Under the pieces are notes generated by a model. That model had not been told where the DNA came from. It saw only the letters and a program-made list of their open reading frames with translations, and did not search any database. From Zymoseptoria tritici IPO323 (lineage: Eukaryota; Ascomycota; Dothideomycetes; Mycosphaerellales; Mycosphaerellaceae), in NCBI RefSeq assembly GCF_000219625.1, contig NC_018218.1, positions 1,674,001-1,738,000 of the forward strand: 64,000 nt of DNA, written 5' to 3'. The position numbers and the translations under genes were made by a program. Positions within the stretch are counted from its first letter, which is position 1. Each line of letters opens with the position of its first letter. Below, in pieces: positions 40,571 through 57,329 of the stretch.

Positions 40571-41134
40571 CTATGGCCAGGACGAGACTTTCGACAACGA
40601 AGTCGGCGAGATGGGAGAGGAAGTCGTCGAAGGTGTCTGCGGACCTTTGAGCCACCTCGTCTGGGGAACCGGTGCGGTGGGAGACATTGGTAGAGGTATT
40701 GGGCTCTCCGTCAAGGGTGTTGTGGATGATGCCAGGGAGGAGACGAATGAACAAGATCTTGCATTCTCCGATGCTTGAGGGACACAGTTGACGGAGTCCG
40801 CTCGGGAAGCTCGATTACGAGGTGTCGTGGAGAGCATGGGAAGGCTGCGGGAGGAGGAGGCGTCGGCGCGACAATTGAGCTTTGGGCGGACCGGTTTCCT
40901 GAAGGGTGATGCTTCGATGATCTCTGATGGTGAAGCAATGGGAGTCTCAGACCGGGATAGAGAGGCGGTGATGAACTTTTCGAGGAACTGATCTTCCCAT
41001 GGCTTGGTTGGGACATCGGAAAGAGCGCTGGATGGAGTGGACGTTATCTCGGAGAGGGATCTCGTTACGCAGCTCGGTCTTGAAACCTCGTTGGAAGATG
41101 ATGGGCTGGAAAGTGGTGTATGTGGTGCTTTCAT
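40571..41134 (-). CDS. Hypothetical Ser/Pro-rich protein, 187 residues
   Basis: Single open frame from the ATG at 41134 (MKAPHTPLSSPSSS) to the stop at 40571. The composition is Ser/Thr/Pro-rich with one less repetitive block (KPWEDQFLEKFITASLSRSE). No domain, signal peptide or membrane span is visible. The opposite strand also has frames here (40551-40778 and 40788-40991), so strand choice rests on length and start position only. It may not be a gene. Confidence 0.33.
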   Translation of the reverse strand: MKAPHTPLSSPSSSNEVSRPSCVTRSLSEITSTPSSALSDVPTKPWEDQFLEKFITASLSRSETPIASPSEIIEASPFRKPVRPKLNCRADASSSRSLPMLSTTPRNRASRADSVNCVPQASENARSCSFVSSLASSTTPLTESPIPLPMSPTAPVPQTRWLKGPQTPSTTSSPISPTSLSKVSSWP

Positions 41135-42336
41135 GGCGTTGCTGATGGCTGCCCTGTGTTGGCTCCTTTCGTAATGTAGATACGTGAAGATAGAACAGAA
41201 GCATTCGACTGCGACTGTGGACTCAGTGCAATATATGAAGTGTACCTTACCTGCCATGCTCCCCTCGCATGCCTAGAAGAGTCGATTTTAGCTCGTGGGA
41301 ACATGAAAACTGGTTCACCCCGCAAGGTACCAATTCCGAACACTAGTGAGCTCGTTGTTCGGAGGGTACCCAGTCAGAGGGTACCCAGTCAGGTGAATTC
41401 ATCTGTCAAGTTCCAGTGGATCACATTTCTCGAGACTAATTTGGGACATCAAGAGTCTCGAACGATCCCGGAGCGAAGTCTGACTCTCGTAGCACGAGTG
41501 GCTTATACACGCGATGGGAACTGTTCGATGAAGCCGAATGGACTTGTGGCCACACGGATCGACAGATGGATCGTAACAAGGAGGGCATTTTCTACCACTT
41601 CCCTTGATCCTGATTGCAAGCAGGACACGATCCTGGTAGCTCTCATCGTTGTAAGATCTGAGTCGTTTGATCGAGGTACGTTCGGAACATCTGGGAAGCT
41701 TTCGGAGGCCTGATCGTCGAGGTCTTCATCGGGCAGCAATCCTCATCCTCATCCTGAGACGTGTGGTCTGGCCTTTTGGACTGCGGACATCGCCTTCACG
41801 ACAGCGTTGTTATTGCTCGATATGAGATAGATCGGAGGCTTTTTTATGCGAATTGGATGAATTTGTCGAAGGTGATGTTCTTGGACGGCAGGGAGGCACC
41901 GAGGCAGGCGAGAACACGTCAACATGACCCGAGAAACAACCGAAAAGCCCGGCCTGTCTCCACCCGAAATGCACGTCTTGAACTCCAACTCCTCCTTCTC
42001 ATCAACAACCATGTCCAATGCGGATCATCTGATATACCTTCGCACTCCCCTCACGGAGCGTCGTCTCGGAGTCGCTAGAGACGTCTTTACCTGCGGGCGA
42101 CGATATCGCTTGGCTTCCATCATGTCTGCATTCCGACAGCCGATTGCCTATCGCTTCGATGTCGCCTGTGTCGCCTGTATCGCCCAGATGTGGAGCTGCA
42201 TCTTCGGCCAAGGACAGAGACGCGATAGCTGTCGATAGTCGCCTCGTCAAGGTCAAGTAGGTGCAAAGGCGAGTTTCCCTTGATGACTTTTCCTCTTACC
42301 TTGTCCCTGCAAAACATCCAGTTTCTATAACTTTCA
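41135..42336. other. Intergenic upstream of the hydantoinase gene, 1.2 kb
   Basis: Contains a 15 bp tandem duplication (41363-41392). A minus-strand frame from 42256 (MTLTRRLSTAIASLSLAED) with a GDTGDTGDIE repeat could be the first exon of a small gene, joined to 41749-41920 through a GTATAT donor. I could not settle a consistent splice, so I do not call it. Confidence 0.35.
41363..41392. repeat. 15 bp perfect tandem duplication
   Basis: Two exact copies of AGGGTACCCAGTCAG, each containing a GGGTACCC palindrome (KpnI-type site). Confidence 0.95.
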
Positions 42337-45300
42337 ATGGACACCTACCGGCTTGGCGTGGATGTTGGAGGTATGCAATCAACTTTCGCCTCATTTCACA
42401 GTGCTGATCGTCGACATCGCGAATCACAGGCACTTTCACCGATGCTTGCGCCTTCAGCCCCAATGGCAAGATCTATCGAGCCAAAGTCCCATCTACTCCC
42501 CACGACCAGTCTATCGGCGTAAAGAACTCCATCGACAAAGTCCGAGCAGCGATCCAGGCAGTAGAGCCATTCACCGGCAAGTTTGGGGCTCTCCACCATG
42601 GCTCCACCGTGGCTACAAATGCTCTGCTGGAAGGCAAGGGCGTACCAGCGGCCTTGATCGTGACTGAGGGACACAAAGACGTTCTGGTTGCGAGAAGATC
42701 ACAGATTCCAGGAGGTCTGGCGTCGTGGATCAATTGGGCACCTCCACCGCCTTTGATCCCGCTCGAACGCACCCTTCAAGTGCCGGAGAGAATCGGAGTC
42801 GATGGCAGTGAAGTCAGGCCAATTGACCAGGATGCGCTTCGCAGGGAGCTCCTCACAGTGAAAGGCAAGGTCCAAGCTGTCACAGTTTCTCTGATCAATT
42901 CTTGGGTCAACGGTGAGCACGAGAAGGAAGTCGGAAAGATCGTGAAGCAGGTTCTGGGAGATGATGTTGAGGTATCGCTTTCCCATGAAGTGCTGCCAGA
43001 GCTGGGAGAGTACGAGCGGACTGTGACAGCAGCCGCGAACTCAGTGGTGAAGCCTGAGGTAAATATGTCGCATTCCGGAGTGCCACGAGATGGTCACTGA
43101 CTGCGAAAAGGTCAAACGCTACATGAAAGGACTCAGCGAGAAGCTCAACGACGACACACCGACAGTGCGCATTTTGAAGAGCGATGGCGGCCTCACGAAC
43201 CTGACCCTCGCCGGAGAACTACCCGTCAACATTCTGATGTCAGGACCTGCTGGTGGCGTCAGAGGCATCACCAGCATCATCGCCAATGCCACCGGACACA
43301 AGAACTTGGTCACGCTGGACATGGGAGGCACAAGCACAGATGTTGCTCTGATTGCAAACTCTCTGCCTTCCCTCCGGCGTGAGACGATGGTTGGTGACCT
43401 TGCCGTACGAAGCCCCAGCGTGGATGTTCGCACGATTGGTGCCGGTGGAGGCAGTCTGGCCTTCTTCTCGAAGCTCACGAATACTCTCCGCGTGGGGCCC
43501 GAATCCAGCGGTGCCAACCCGGGTCCGGCGTGTTATGGTCGAGGCGGCACGCAAGCGACTGTGACTGACGCCAACCTGGTGCTTGGATATCTACCTGAAA
43601 CTCTGCTGGGAGGCGACTTCACACTGGACATCGCGGCCGCTCGTGCCGCTGTAGGTTCGCTGGCCGAGGAGATGGGCAAGACACTGTACGAAGCCGCGGA
43701 AGCCATCATTGATCTTGCAAACGAGGCCATCTATGGTGCTCTTCGGTTGGTGTCTGTCGAACAAGGCCATAACCCAGCCGACTTTGCTTTGGTCGCTTTT
43801 GGTGGTGCTGGACCGCTGTGCGCCAACGCCGTAGGCAAGTTGCTAGGAGCATGGCCGGTCATCGTACCAGCTGCGCCTGGTATTCTTTGTGCACAAGGCG
43901 ACGCCACCACAAAGATGAGCCACGAGCTCTCTGCGTCCTTCATCCAACTTCTGAAGTCGACGACCATGGAGATCATCCGGCATGAAATCCAAATGCTAAA
44001 GGAGAGATGCGAGGCTACAATGAAGGACGCATTGGACGAGGAAGAGCCCCTGCTCGATGTTGCGTATGTCGCTGCTTTGCGTTATAAAGGTCAAGCGCTG
44101 GAGCTGGGTATCTCGCTGTCGGAGGACGACCTGGCTCAGTCGATGGAAGCTTTCGAGAAGGTCGCAAAGGACAAATTTGACCAGGTCCACCAACAGCAAT
44201 TCAGCTACACGCTTGAAAACTTCCCATTGTAAGACTTTTGGGCGGACTCGTCAAGTAATAGAAGCTAACACTTAGTGTCAGGGAGCTCACCCGTCTCACT
44301 GTCACCATCACAGACGCCTCGCCCGATATCGAGATTCCTCGCATCCCCACGGCAGACACCGAAACTCCGCCGGGGACCGCCATCCTGAAGAAGAAGACGA
44401 TCGTGGTCCAAGGTAAAGAGCATGAGGCCACATTCTGGGATCGTGGTGCTCTTGCAGCTGGACACAAGGTACAAGGTCCTGCCGTGGTTGTGGAAATGGA
44501 CAGCAACACTCTGGTCAGCCCAGGCTTCGTCGGTGAGGTCGACGCAGTGGGAAACATTTGCATCTCTCCTTTGCCAGGCAACGAGATGCCTTCCTTCAAG
44601 TCGAGGTTTGAGAGCGCGGTGTCTGACAAGACGCAAGAGCAGAAAGATGCAGAGGCCAGAAAAGTCGTCGAGGACATTCCGACATTACCGACGCTCATTT
44701 CGTCGTCGTTGGCTTCCATCAGAGCTGAGATGGATACGCTCATGCTTCGATGCTCGATGAGTCCCGCAATCAGAGAGCAGCAAGACGAGTTCAACGTGAG
44801 AGATGCAGAAAATCCGATTTCAGGTTTGAGCTAATCGTGCTAGGTCATCACGAATTCAGCGGGAGAAATGCTAGTTGGCCAATTTGGATCGTTCATCGGC
44901 CAGTTCTTGAAGATCTGGACGACGAAGGTTGCTAGGGGTGATGTGGATGACATCGAAGAAGGAGATGTGTTCATCACGAATGGTAACTATCGGTCTGACA
45001 CTGTTGAGCCCTCGTGCATACGCTGACCGCTTGCCAGATGTGTACGAAGTCGAGGGAGCAGTGTCTCATTTGAACGATGTCGGTACCAAATCAGCAGTAT
45101 CGCAGGATCATGCTAACGATTCAATCAGGTCATCGTGCTCCTCCCGATCTACTTCGAGCATAAGCTAGTTGGCTGGGCTGCCAACTTTGGCCGTGAGCAC
45201 TCGAATGCAGACGGTGATCCAGAGTCGGAAATGCTGACCATGTACTTAGATATGACCGACGTGCAGGGCCAAGTGCCTGGTTCGATGTCGATCAACGCTC

Positions 45301-47040
45301 AAACCATCTTCGACGATGGTCTGCAAGTCCCGACGATGAAACTATTCGAGCGAGGGAAGATGAACAAATCCATTGTCGAGCTGTAAGCCGTCTTTTGCAA
45401 AATGCTTGCAGTCGCGAATTGACTAACGAATCTCCGCAGCATGTGTCGCAATTCCCGACAGCCAGAATGGCTTCGCTCAGATCTCTTAGCCCTCATCTCA
45501 GCCTGCCGCACAGCCGCAACTCGTGTCTGCGAGCTCTGCACTCGTTTCGGACCCGAAGTCTATGCCGCCTCAACCGACATACTTCTACAGCGGGCCAGGA
45601 CTGCAGTCAGCGATATCATTGAGAAACACATGTCAGACGAAACGACAACATTTGTGGACTTTGTCGACGATGACGGGCATGGTCGTGGTCCCTTTGCGAT
45701 CAAATGCACCCTGAGCAAGACGGCAAAGAACCGTCTGAAATTCGACTTCAGCGGGACCAGTCCTCAGGCGAGCTCGAGCATCAATTACTTCCTCAGTGAG
45801 AAGATGTGGCGCATGTTCGTGGGCTACTACTTGCTTGTGGTCCATGCTCCCTACACGATCCCGAACGATGGCTTCCACGACCTGATTGATGTGGAAATTC
45901 CGGAGGGCTGTATCCTCAAACCAGTCCGTCCGGCTGCGTTGTCTTGCCGGACACACTTTCTGGGAAGGGTCATGGACATCATGCAAGCCTTGTTCGGTCA
46001 GAAGAACAGTGCTTTTATGACCGCTGCAGGGTTTAGTGATTCTCCGCACTTTTTCTACTCCGGCTTCAAGCCAAATGGTGAATGGTACGAAGACGATTAC
46101 ATATCCATAGTTGGGGACGCAATGACTGATATTCTTACACAGGTACCAGCTCTACCAGATCGCATTTGGCGGCGTTCCTGCCCGCCCCAAGGGCGACGGG
46201 CCTGACTGCCATTGTCTTTTCCCGGCAATCAAGAGTGTACCGACTGAATCGATCGAGTTGAACTTCCCAGTTCGCTTGGAAGTCAACGAAGCAGTAGCAG
46301 ACACTGGCGGCGCTGGTTTTTATCGAGGAGGTAGGCGCCAGTCTATCTTCGATAATATCAATAGGATGCTGACAGTCGTCCACAGGCAACGCTCAGAAGA
46401 CAATGTATCGTTTCTTGTCCGCGGGTGAGTTCAGCATACACGACGATCGATGGTTCACCAAGCCCTGGGGCGTCCGCGGCGGTAAGCCTGGGGCTCGCAG
46501 CAAGAAGGCGATTCACCGCGTGAACGGCGACATTGAGCTCCTGCCTTCAAAGTGCGATCACATCAAAGTGGTACCAGGGTAGGTCGTGGATCTCTCGTCA
46601 CTTTATAAGAGTCTCATACTAACAACGTCAACAGCGATCTCTTGGAATGGCAGACCTGGGGAGGAGGCGGCTTGGGTGACCCTCTCACCAGACCCGGCGA
46701 GACAGTCGCCCTCGAAGTCCGCCGCAAGCTCGTGACAATTCCCGGTGCCAAAGAGAATTACGGCGTGGTCATCAACCCGGAAACTCTCCAACTCGACGAG
46801 CTGCAAACCGAGACCTTGCGTGCCAACATCGAGAAGTCAGAAGCCGGCAAGGAGGCACCGTTGTACGATCGCGGCGGCACAGTCGCCGAGCTGGCAGCGA
46901 ACTGCAAAGAGGAGACGGGTTTCGAGGCGCCAAAGCCGCAGTGGGAGGAGGAGGTGTACGGACCGCATGTGGCGCTGGACTATGTTCAGGACTGGTACAA
47001 GAAGGGCAGAGAAGTCGGGTATCAGATGTGGGATTGCTAG
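42337..47040 (+). CDS. Fused HyuA-HyuB hydantoinase / 5-oxoprolinase (11 exons)
   Basis: Exons: 42337-42370, 42430-43058, 43111-44228, 44276-44795, 44844-44982, 45038-45078, 45129-45382, 45440-46084, 46143-46330, 46386-46578, 46635-47040; 1388 residues with every phase closing. Introns are 47-59 nt. The weakest donor is GTCGGT at 45079. The family performs ATP-dependent opening of 5-oxoproline or hydantoin rings. The HyuA half has GVDVGG/TFTDA split by intron 1, HHGSTVATNA, and the actin-like ATPase motif DMGGTSTDVAL. The HyuB half has FGRE, DFSGTS and EWQTWGGGGLGDP. A single fused chain is usual in eukaryotic oxoprolinases. True 5-oxoprolinase versus another hydantoinase cannot be told from motifs. 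Its stop lies 30 bp from that of the convergent VOC gene. Confidence 0.93.
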
Positions 47041-47070
47041 ATAGCTTGCGATCAGAACGATGTACAGACA

Positions 47071-47586
47071 TCACAGACTGAACTCGAGCCTGTTTCCAGC
47101 ATAATCGCGGGCGAAGAATCTCGTCGGGAATTCGACGGCTTGTGTACCTTTTATCGAAATCTTTTTTCAGCACCAGCTTCCAGAGATCTTCAAAGGGACT
47201 CACCACTGTCCATCTTCCCAGGCTCATCTGCCTCCTGCGGTGCCGCTTCGTCACCTTTCTTGTGATGGTCCCACACGCGTTGTCGGAGCTCCATTAGAGC
47301 TTCAGGAGACTCAATCTTAAAGCACGGATGGCGAGAAGATTTAGGGCCGGACTCGCCAAATGCAATGTGGACTTGTTGACCCGACGAGCCGATGTCAAAC
47401 CTGTCAGCGTGAGCGATGGGTTCTCTTTGCTAGCGATGTTGCTACAATATACCACGCCAACTCGCCCTTCTTCACCTGTGGTACGGGTCTGGAGGTCAGC
47501 CCCAAAGTGGTGCCATAGAAGGTCTCGGCTTGATCGAGAGTGCCCTTTGGCACAGTGAGGTTGACGTGTGCGATGCCTGCGATCAT
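47071..47586 (-). CDS. VOC-superfamily (glyoxalase/dioxygenase-like) protein (three exons)
   Basis: Exons: 47586-47453, 47400-47204 and 47147-47071, giving 135 residues. Introns are 52 and 56 nt (GTATAT...GACAG; GTGAGT...AAAAG), and phases 2 and 1 close. The paired beta-alpha-beta-beta-beta layout is clear. IAHVNLTVP contains a likely metal-binding His, AETFYGTTLGL the following helix. HIAFG contains the second-module His, and the C-terminal RDYAGNRLEFSL contains a metal-ligand Glu. This matches single-chain glyoxalase/bleomycin-resistance proteins. The substrate is unknown. Its position tail-to-tail with the hydantoinase gene is suggestive of linked function but no more. Confidence 0.87.
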
Positions 47587-48010
47587 AATGGTGATATTCG
47601 AGCGTTTGGGCAGCTGTCTGGCCGCCGCAGGACACCCGACTCGTCCAGCGTGTGTTGTTCGTCTTTGTCAGCTGGAAGATGTTTTATCCGCTTCTGGATC
47701 GGACAAATCGACCTCTCAGAAACACAGCTTTGTATTTACTAGATGAACAGTTGAGAAAACGTCGAGTGTCCCCATGGACCGACTCGGTGGCTAAAGGACT
47801 CGCCGGCGCGATTGTGGCATAGCAACGTGCTGTGCCGAACGGGAGGGAGATCAAGGAAGTCATGCAACGTCGAACAGTGGTTGTTGGTCCGAGCAAGAGT
47901 GGATGCAGTGCTGGCGAGAAGACAGTCCGTACACAATATATTCACAGAGTGAACAGCCGAAGTGCCAGCACAACCAAAGCGGCTCTCAGTTCCATTCACC
48001 TTCTGGGCTA
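47587..48010. other. Intergenic, 424 bp
   Basis: Upstream of the VOC gene and downstream of the Bim1-like gene (both minus strand). No further gene is visible. Confidence 0.45.
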
Positions 48011-48661
48011 TCAACGGTAGGTGACATTGAAGCAATGCGTATCCACCCCATCAGCCTTGAAGTCTGCCTCCGCCACAAAGCGAACGTCACTGCACGCATA
48101 GTATGCTTCTTCCGGGACCTCATTCGGCACATAGCGCATGAAGAAAGTCGCATGGTCACCTATGTAGATGCCGTGTGGAGCGTCGGGAGCCCGGATGCAG
48201 GTATGTCCAGGCTTGAGATTGATCTCGGAAGGATCGTAGAAGATCTCGAAATCATCGAGAGTCTGAGGATCTGCAGGGTATTGGTCATGAGAGAAACCGC
48301 GAAGCGTTCACGTCCAGGGCTTGGCTTACCATCGAAGTACGAGATCCCGATTTGCACTGCGTGTGTGTTCTCCTGAGCGACCAGAGCGAGTCGGCCATTC
48401 GCTGAATGACGAGCTTCATTTAGCAGGGCCCCGAAGCAGCTTGAAGAAGAATGACCGCGTACTCAACGGGAACTCGGTCCTTTTACCGACGCCGTAGCTG
48501 GATCCGCAAGGTGGAGTGTTGTCTGCATCGGGGCACCAAGGCCTTTCTTCGGGCCACAGAAATGCAGCTGGGCCGATGTCTGAAGCAGGTGGGAGTTGAG
48601 CGACGGACAAGCCACTCATGAGCATTGCGCATATGGCGAGGAATGGGCGGATGATCGGCAT
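48011..48661 (-). CDS. Secreted Bim1/X325-like protein (three exons)
   Basis: Exons: 48661-48463, 48401-48330 and 48270-48011, giving 176 residues. Introns are 61 and 59 nt (GTACGC...TTCAG; GTAAGC...TGCAG), both phase 1. A signal peptide is clear (FLAICAMLMSGLSVA). The mature region reads FLWPEERPWC, NTPPCGSS, RTEFPLTNGRLALVAQ, ISYFDDP, LKPGHTCIRAP and a C-terminal VTYR. This resembles the Bim1-like, LPMO-related family implicated in fungal copper uptake. Two differences stand out: the mature N-terminus (QLPPASD) lacks the His needed for a canonical copper brace, and there is no hydrophobic GPI-anchor tail. A soluble extracellular protein is therefore likely. The family call is from memory of motifs. 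Confidence 0.75.
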
Positions 48662-49073
48662 GATCGATTATGTGGTGTTTTGAATGCGTCTGGTCCAAGG
48701 CGGTGTCGCTGACCGATGTAAAGGATGGAGGAATAATTCGAGCTGATGAGCAGAGCAGGCGGTCAGCTTTGAAGAACGGAAGCTTTCGGAAAGAGGTGCT
48801 CAGATCGGGCGCAACGTGAGCAATGGCGAAGGTACCCATGTTACTGACGTGGGAAGGTGTGGATATGAATCGGATGCCGACAGCCTGGAATGGACCACAT
48901 CAGCATAAGAATATCGCAAAAGTCGTAGGAGCTTCTTCGGCGCTCCCAGCTTTTATGATGTCAGGTTCGACCCCAGGGATGGTACCTGTGCCTAAAATGT
49001 ACAAATGCGAACGCTCGGATTAATCATACCGCATACTGCTTGATCCTTGCCAATCCGCGGATGCCTGCAACAT
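48662..49073. other. Intergenic, 412 bp
   Basis: Upstream of the Bim1-like gene and downstream of the mitochondrial uS15 gene. Nothing coding is seen. Confidence 0.45.
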
Positions 49074-50228
49074 TTACATCGTGATTTCGCCCTGCCATGT
49101 ACCCTCTGTCAAGCCCAATGTCTCGATGAGATGTTGCCATCTTGGTCCACCACGCTCCTTCCTCCTCAAATATTTCAGCAGCTTGGCTCGCCTGTGTACC
49201 AGTAGTCGCAAATCACGCTTCCCGTGCTTGTCCGTACGTCCTCGTGTCTCCAGCAAGTCTGCCAACGACCGAATCTTCGCGGTCAGAATTGCAACCTGGA
49301 CCTCACTGCTTCCAGTGTCGGGTCCTACTCGTGGAGTCTTCTCCAATTGTCCCGTTCCCGGATTGACCGATGCCTTTGGCTTCGGAGGCAGCGTTGAGTC
49401 CGTGTTGTGCCGTCCGAACACATCAATGCACCTCTGGGTATTGATCCTCAGGCGATCTTTCCCACTGCTCAGGGAGAGACTGGCAATCCGCTGTAGAGCT
49501 TCCTGAGCCGTCTCGTGCTCCGCCTCCGCAAGCTTTTGCCGTTGCTCGGGCGTTGTCATGTTATCGCCAAAGGTCGTATCATATGTTCCATCGTCCGAGC
49601 TCGGCTGAATACCATTAACAAGCCCCTTTATGCTTTCTCTTTGCTCGTCCGTAACCCTGAAGTCAGGGTCTTCACTCTGCCCGTGCAAAGAATCGAATGT
49701 CGAAGGTCGTGCCGGCATCTCCTCTTCGACCAAAGGCGTGGTCAGCCATTTGCTCCGCTCGATGCCCTTTGCCAGCTCATCTTTGGTCAGGAAGAAGTTG
49801 AGGTGATTATCTGTGTCTGTCTCGGCGTGGGCGGAGAGGTTGCCGGATGATGTCGAGTCGATGTCCTTGTTGACTTTGCTGCTTTCCGAAGCTTTCGATG
49901 CAGGTTGTGCTGTGTCAAATGACTCTATGAAAGGAGTCGTAATGCCGCGGACCGGGTCGCCCAAGTTGCTCGCTCGTTCCACTCGAATGACCTTTTGCCG
50001 ACTCAGGTTGGCAGCCTTCTTGGCGTTTGCCTGTAGCTGTGCGTATGGATCACGATGCTTCCTCTTGTGGGCGACGGTCGTGGCTTGTGAAGGCGAAGAG
50101 GAGGAGAAGGCGCGGGAGGTGTTTTGCATGCACGCTGCATGCTATTAGTGGTGTTGTGAATGAGACCAGACATGCGACATACCATTCTGTGCACGTAGAC
50201 ACTGCGCGACGTGTATTCGTGGAGGCAT
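49074..50228 (-). CDS. MRPS28: Mitochondrial small-subunit ribosomal protein uS15m (two exons)
   Basis: Exons: 50228-50183 and 50134-49074, giving 368 residues. The obvious ATG at 50129 is internal. A short first exon begins MPPRIHVAQCLRAQN and joins through a 48 nt intron (GTATGT donor, ACTAAT branch, TGCAG acceptor) in phase 1. This restores a better presequence. The uS15 fold occupies roughly the last 110 residues: GSSEVQVAILTAKI, then KRDLRLLVHRRAKLLKYL, the 16S/uS17 contact helices. The long N-terminal extension (about 250 residues) is typical of fungal mitoribosomal uS15. Divergent with cytosolic RPS0. Confidence 0.92.
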
Positions 50229-50450
50229 TGTTGGATGGAACGATCATTCTAGATAGTTACCCTCACATTCACAATCCTCAGTCTTCAATCTTCGGACAAC
50301 CCGCGACGCTAAGCGGAATTGCTCCCGGTGCTTGGCAAGGAAGGTTGGCCGAATCAGCGCACAGCCGATTTCACTTCGACTGCGAACTTTTGTATTAGAC
50401 CAACATCAAGTCGACATCTTTGACCACATTCCCATTACGACACCGCAAAG
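50229..50450. promoter_or_regulatory. Bidirectional promoter, mitochondrial uS15 / cytosolic uS2
   Basis: 222 bp separates the start codons of a mitochondrial and a cytosolic ribosomal protein gene. No HomolD-like or Rap1-like box is obvious by eye. Confidence 0.5.
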
Positions 50451-51503
50451 ATGGCCCCAAACAACCTTCCCGCGGCATTCAATGCCACCGCCCAGGACAT
50501 TGAGATGCTTCTGTCGGCTCAGTGCCACATTGGCAGCAAGAACATGCAGGTGCACATGGAGCCATACCTCTGGAAGACTCGCCCGGATGGCATCAATGTG
50601 ATCAACATTGGCAAGACCTGGTAAGTTGTCATACACAGTCCAGCGCGATGTGATGCAGTCGAAAGACGTGCAAAGAAAAGATTCGCGCGACCGTTCTACT
50701 TGCGTTCGCGACAGTTTCACGATTAAACCCCCCACTAACACCACCACAGGGAGAAGATTGTGCTCGCTGCCCGCATTATCGCGACCATCGACAACCCAGC
50801 CGACATCGCCGTCATCTCCGCGCGTCCCTACGGTCAGCGTGCCGTCCTCAAGTTCGCCGCGCACACCGGTGCTTCGCCCATTGCTGGTCGATTCACCCCC
50901 GGTAACTTCACCAACTACATCACACGCTCGTTCAAGGAGCCACGCTTGATCATCGTCACCGACCCGCGCACCGATGCCCAGGCCATCAAGGAGGCCTCTT
51001 ACGTCAACATCCCTGTCGTCGCCCTCTGTGACACCGACTCCCCCACCGAGTACGTCGATGTCGCTATCCCAACCAACAACAAGGGTCGTCACGCCATTGG
51101 TCTGGTCTGGTGGATGCTCGCCCGTGAGGTGCTCCGCCTCCGCGGCACTCTTGCGAGCCGCGAGGCTGAGTGGGACGTCATGACCGATTTGTACTTCTAC
51201 CGCGACCCAGAAGCGGAGGAGAACAAGGATGCCGCTCAGGACGAGACCAAGGCGCCAGGTGCCGACGATGTTGGTGCAGGAGCTGTGGAGAGTGGATTCA
51301 ACAACGAGTGGGAGGTTGGCAACGCTACCGGTGGAAGTGCTTTCGCCGCCGCTTCCGGCACTGCTGGAGCTGCTGCGTCGTCGTCGTGGGATGCTGAGGG
51401 TGCCGACTGGGCTGCTAGCAGCGCGCCCGTCGAGACCGGCAACCAGGGTTGGGCCGCCGAGGGCAACACCGGCGCTGCCACCCAGCCCGAGTCTGGCTGG
51501 TAA
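50451..51503 (+). CDS. RPS0: 40S ribosomal protein uS2 (Rps0/RPSA) (two exons)
   Basis: Exons: 50451-50620 and 50750-51503, giving 307 residues. The 129 nt intron (GTAAGT donor, CACTAACA branch, CCACAG acceptor) splits the Trp codon of GKTWEK. Start context is CGCAAAGATGG. uS2 is an essential 40S subunit protein at the head-platform junction. The core is highly conserved: [50 protein letters not shown] and [16 protein letters not shown]. The C-terminal ~90 residues are Ala/Gly-rich and acidic, with spaced tryptophans (NNEWEVG, DWAAS, QGWAAEG), the usual eukaryotic extension. It is followed by 660 bp before AROM. Confidence 0.97.
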
Positions 51504-57063
<5,560 letters not shown>

Positions 57064-57329
57064 AACCCAGGTCGCCGTCCGCTCTTGGCCTTCTAAGGGG
57101 TGGCGCGGAGCTGTACAATTCATGTACTATCGACATTCGCCCAAGCTTGAGGGCGATGAACACAGAGTCATCGTCAACTGCCTCGGGACGTATTGTATTC
57201 TTTCTCATGACGGTCCCCTGTCTTCGTGCTGTTGCTTATGATAACTTTGCCCGAATAGGAGTATCCGAGTCCTCGCGACTATTTGCACAAGTCAGCCGCG
57301 GCGTTTCTTCTTCAGCCCGCATTATCGAC

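Noticed and set aside
41749..42256. Possible two-exon minus-strand gene starting MTLTRRLSTAIASL
   Set aside because: A GTATAT donor is present, but no acceptor gave a convincing downstream frame.
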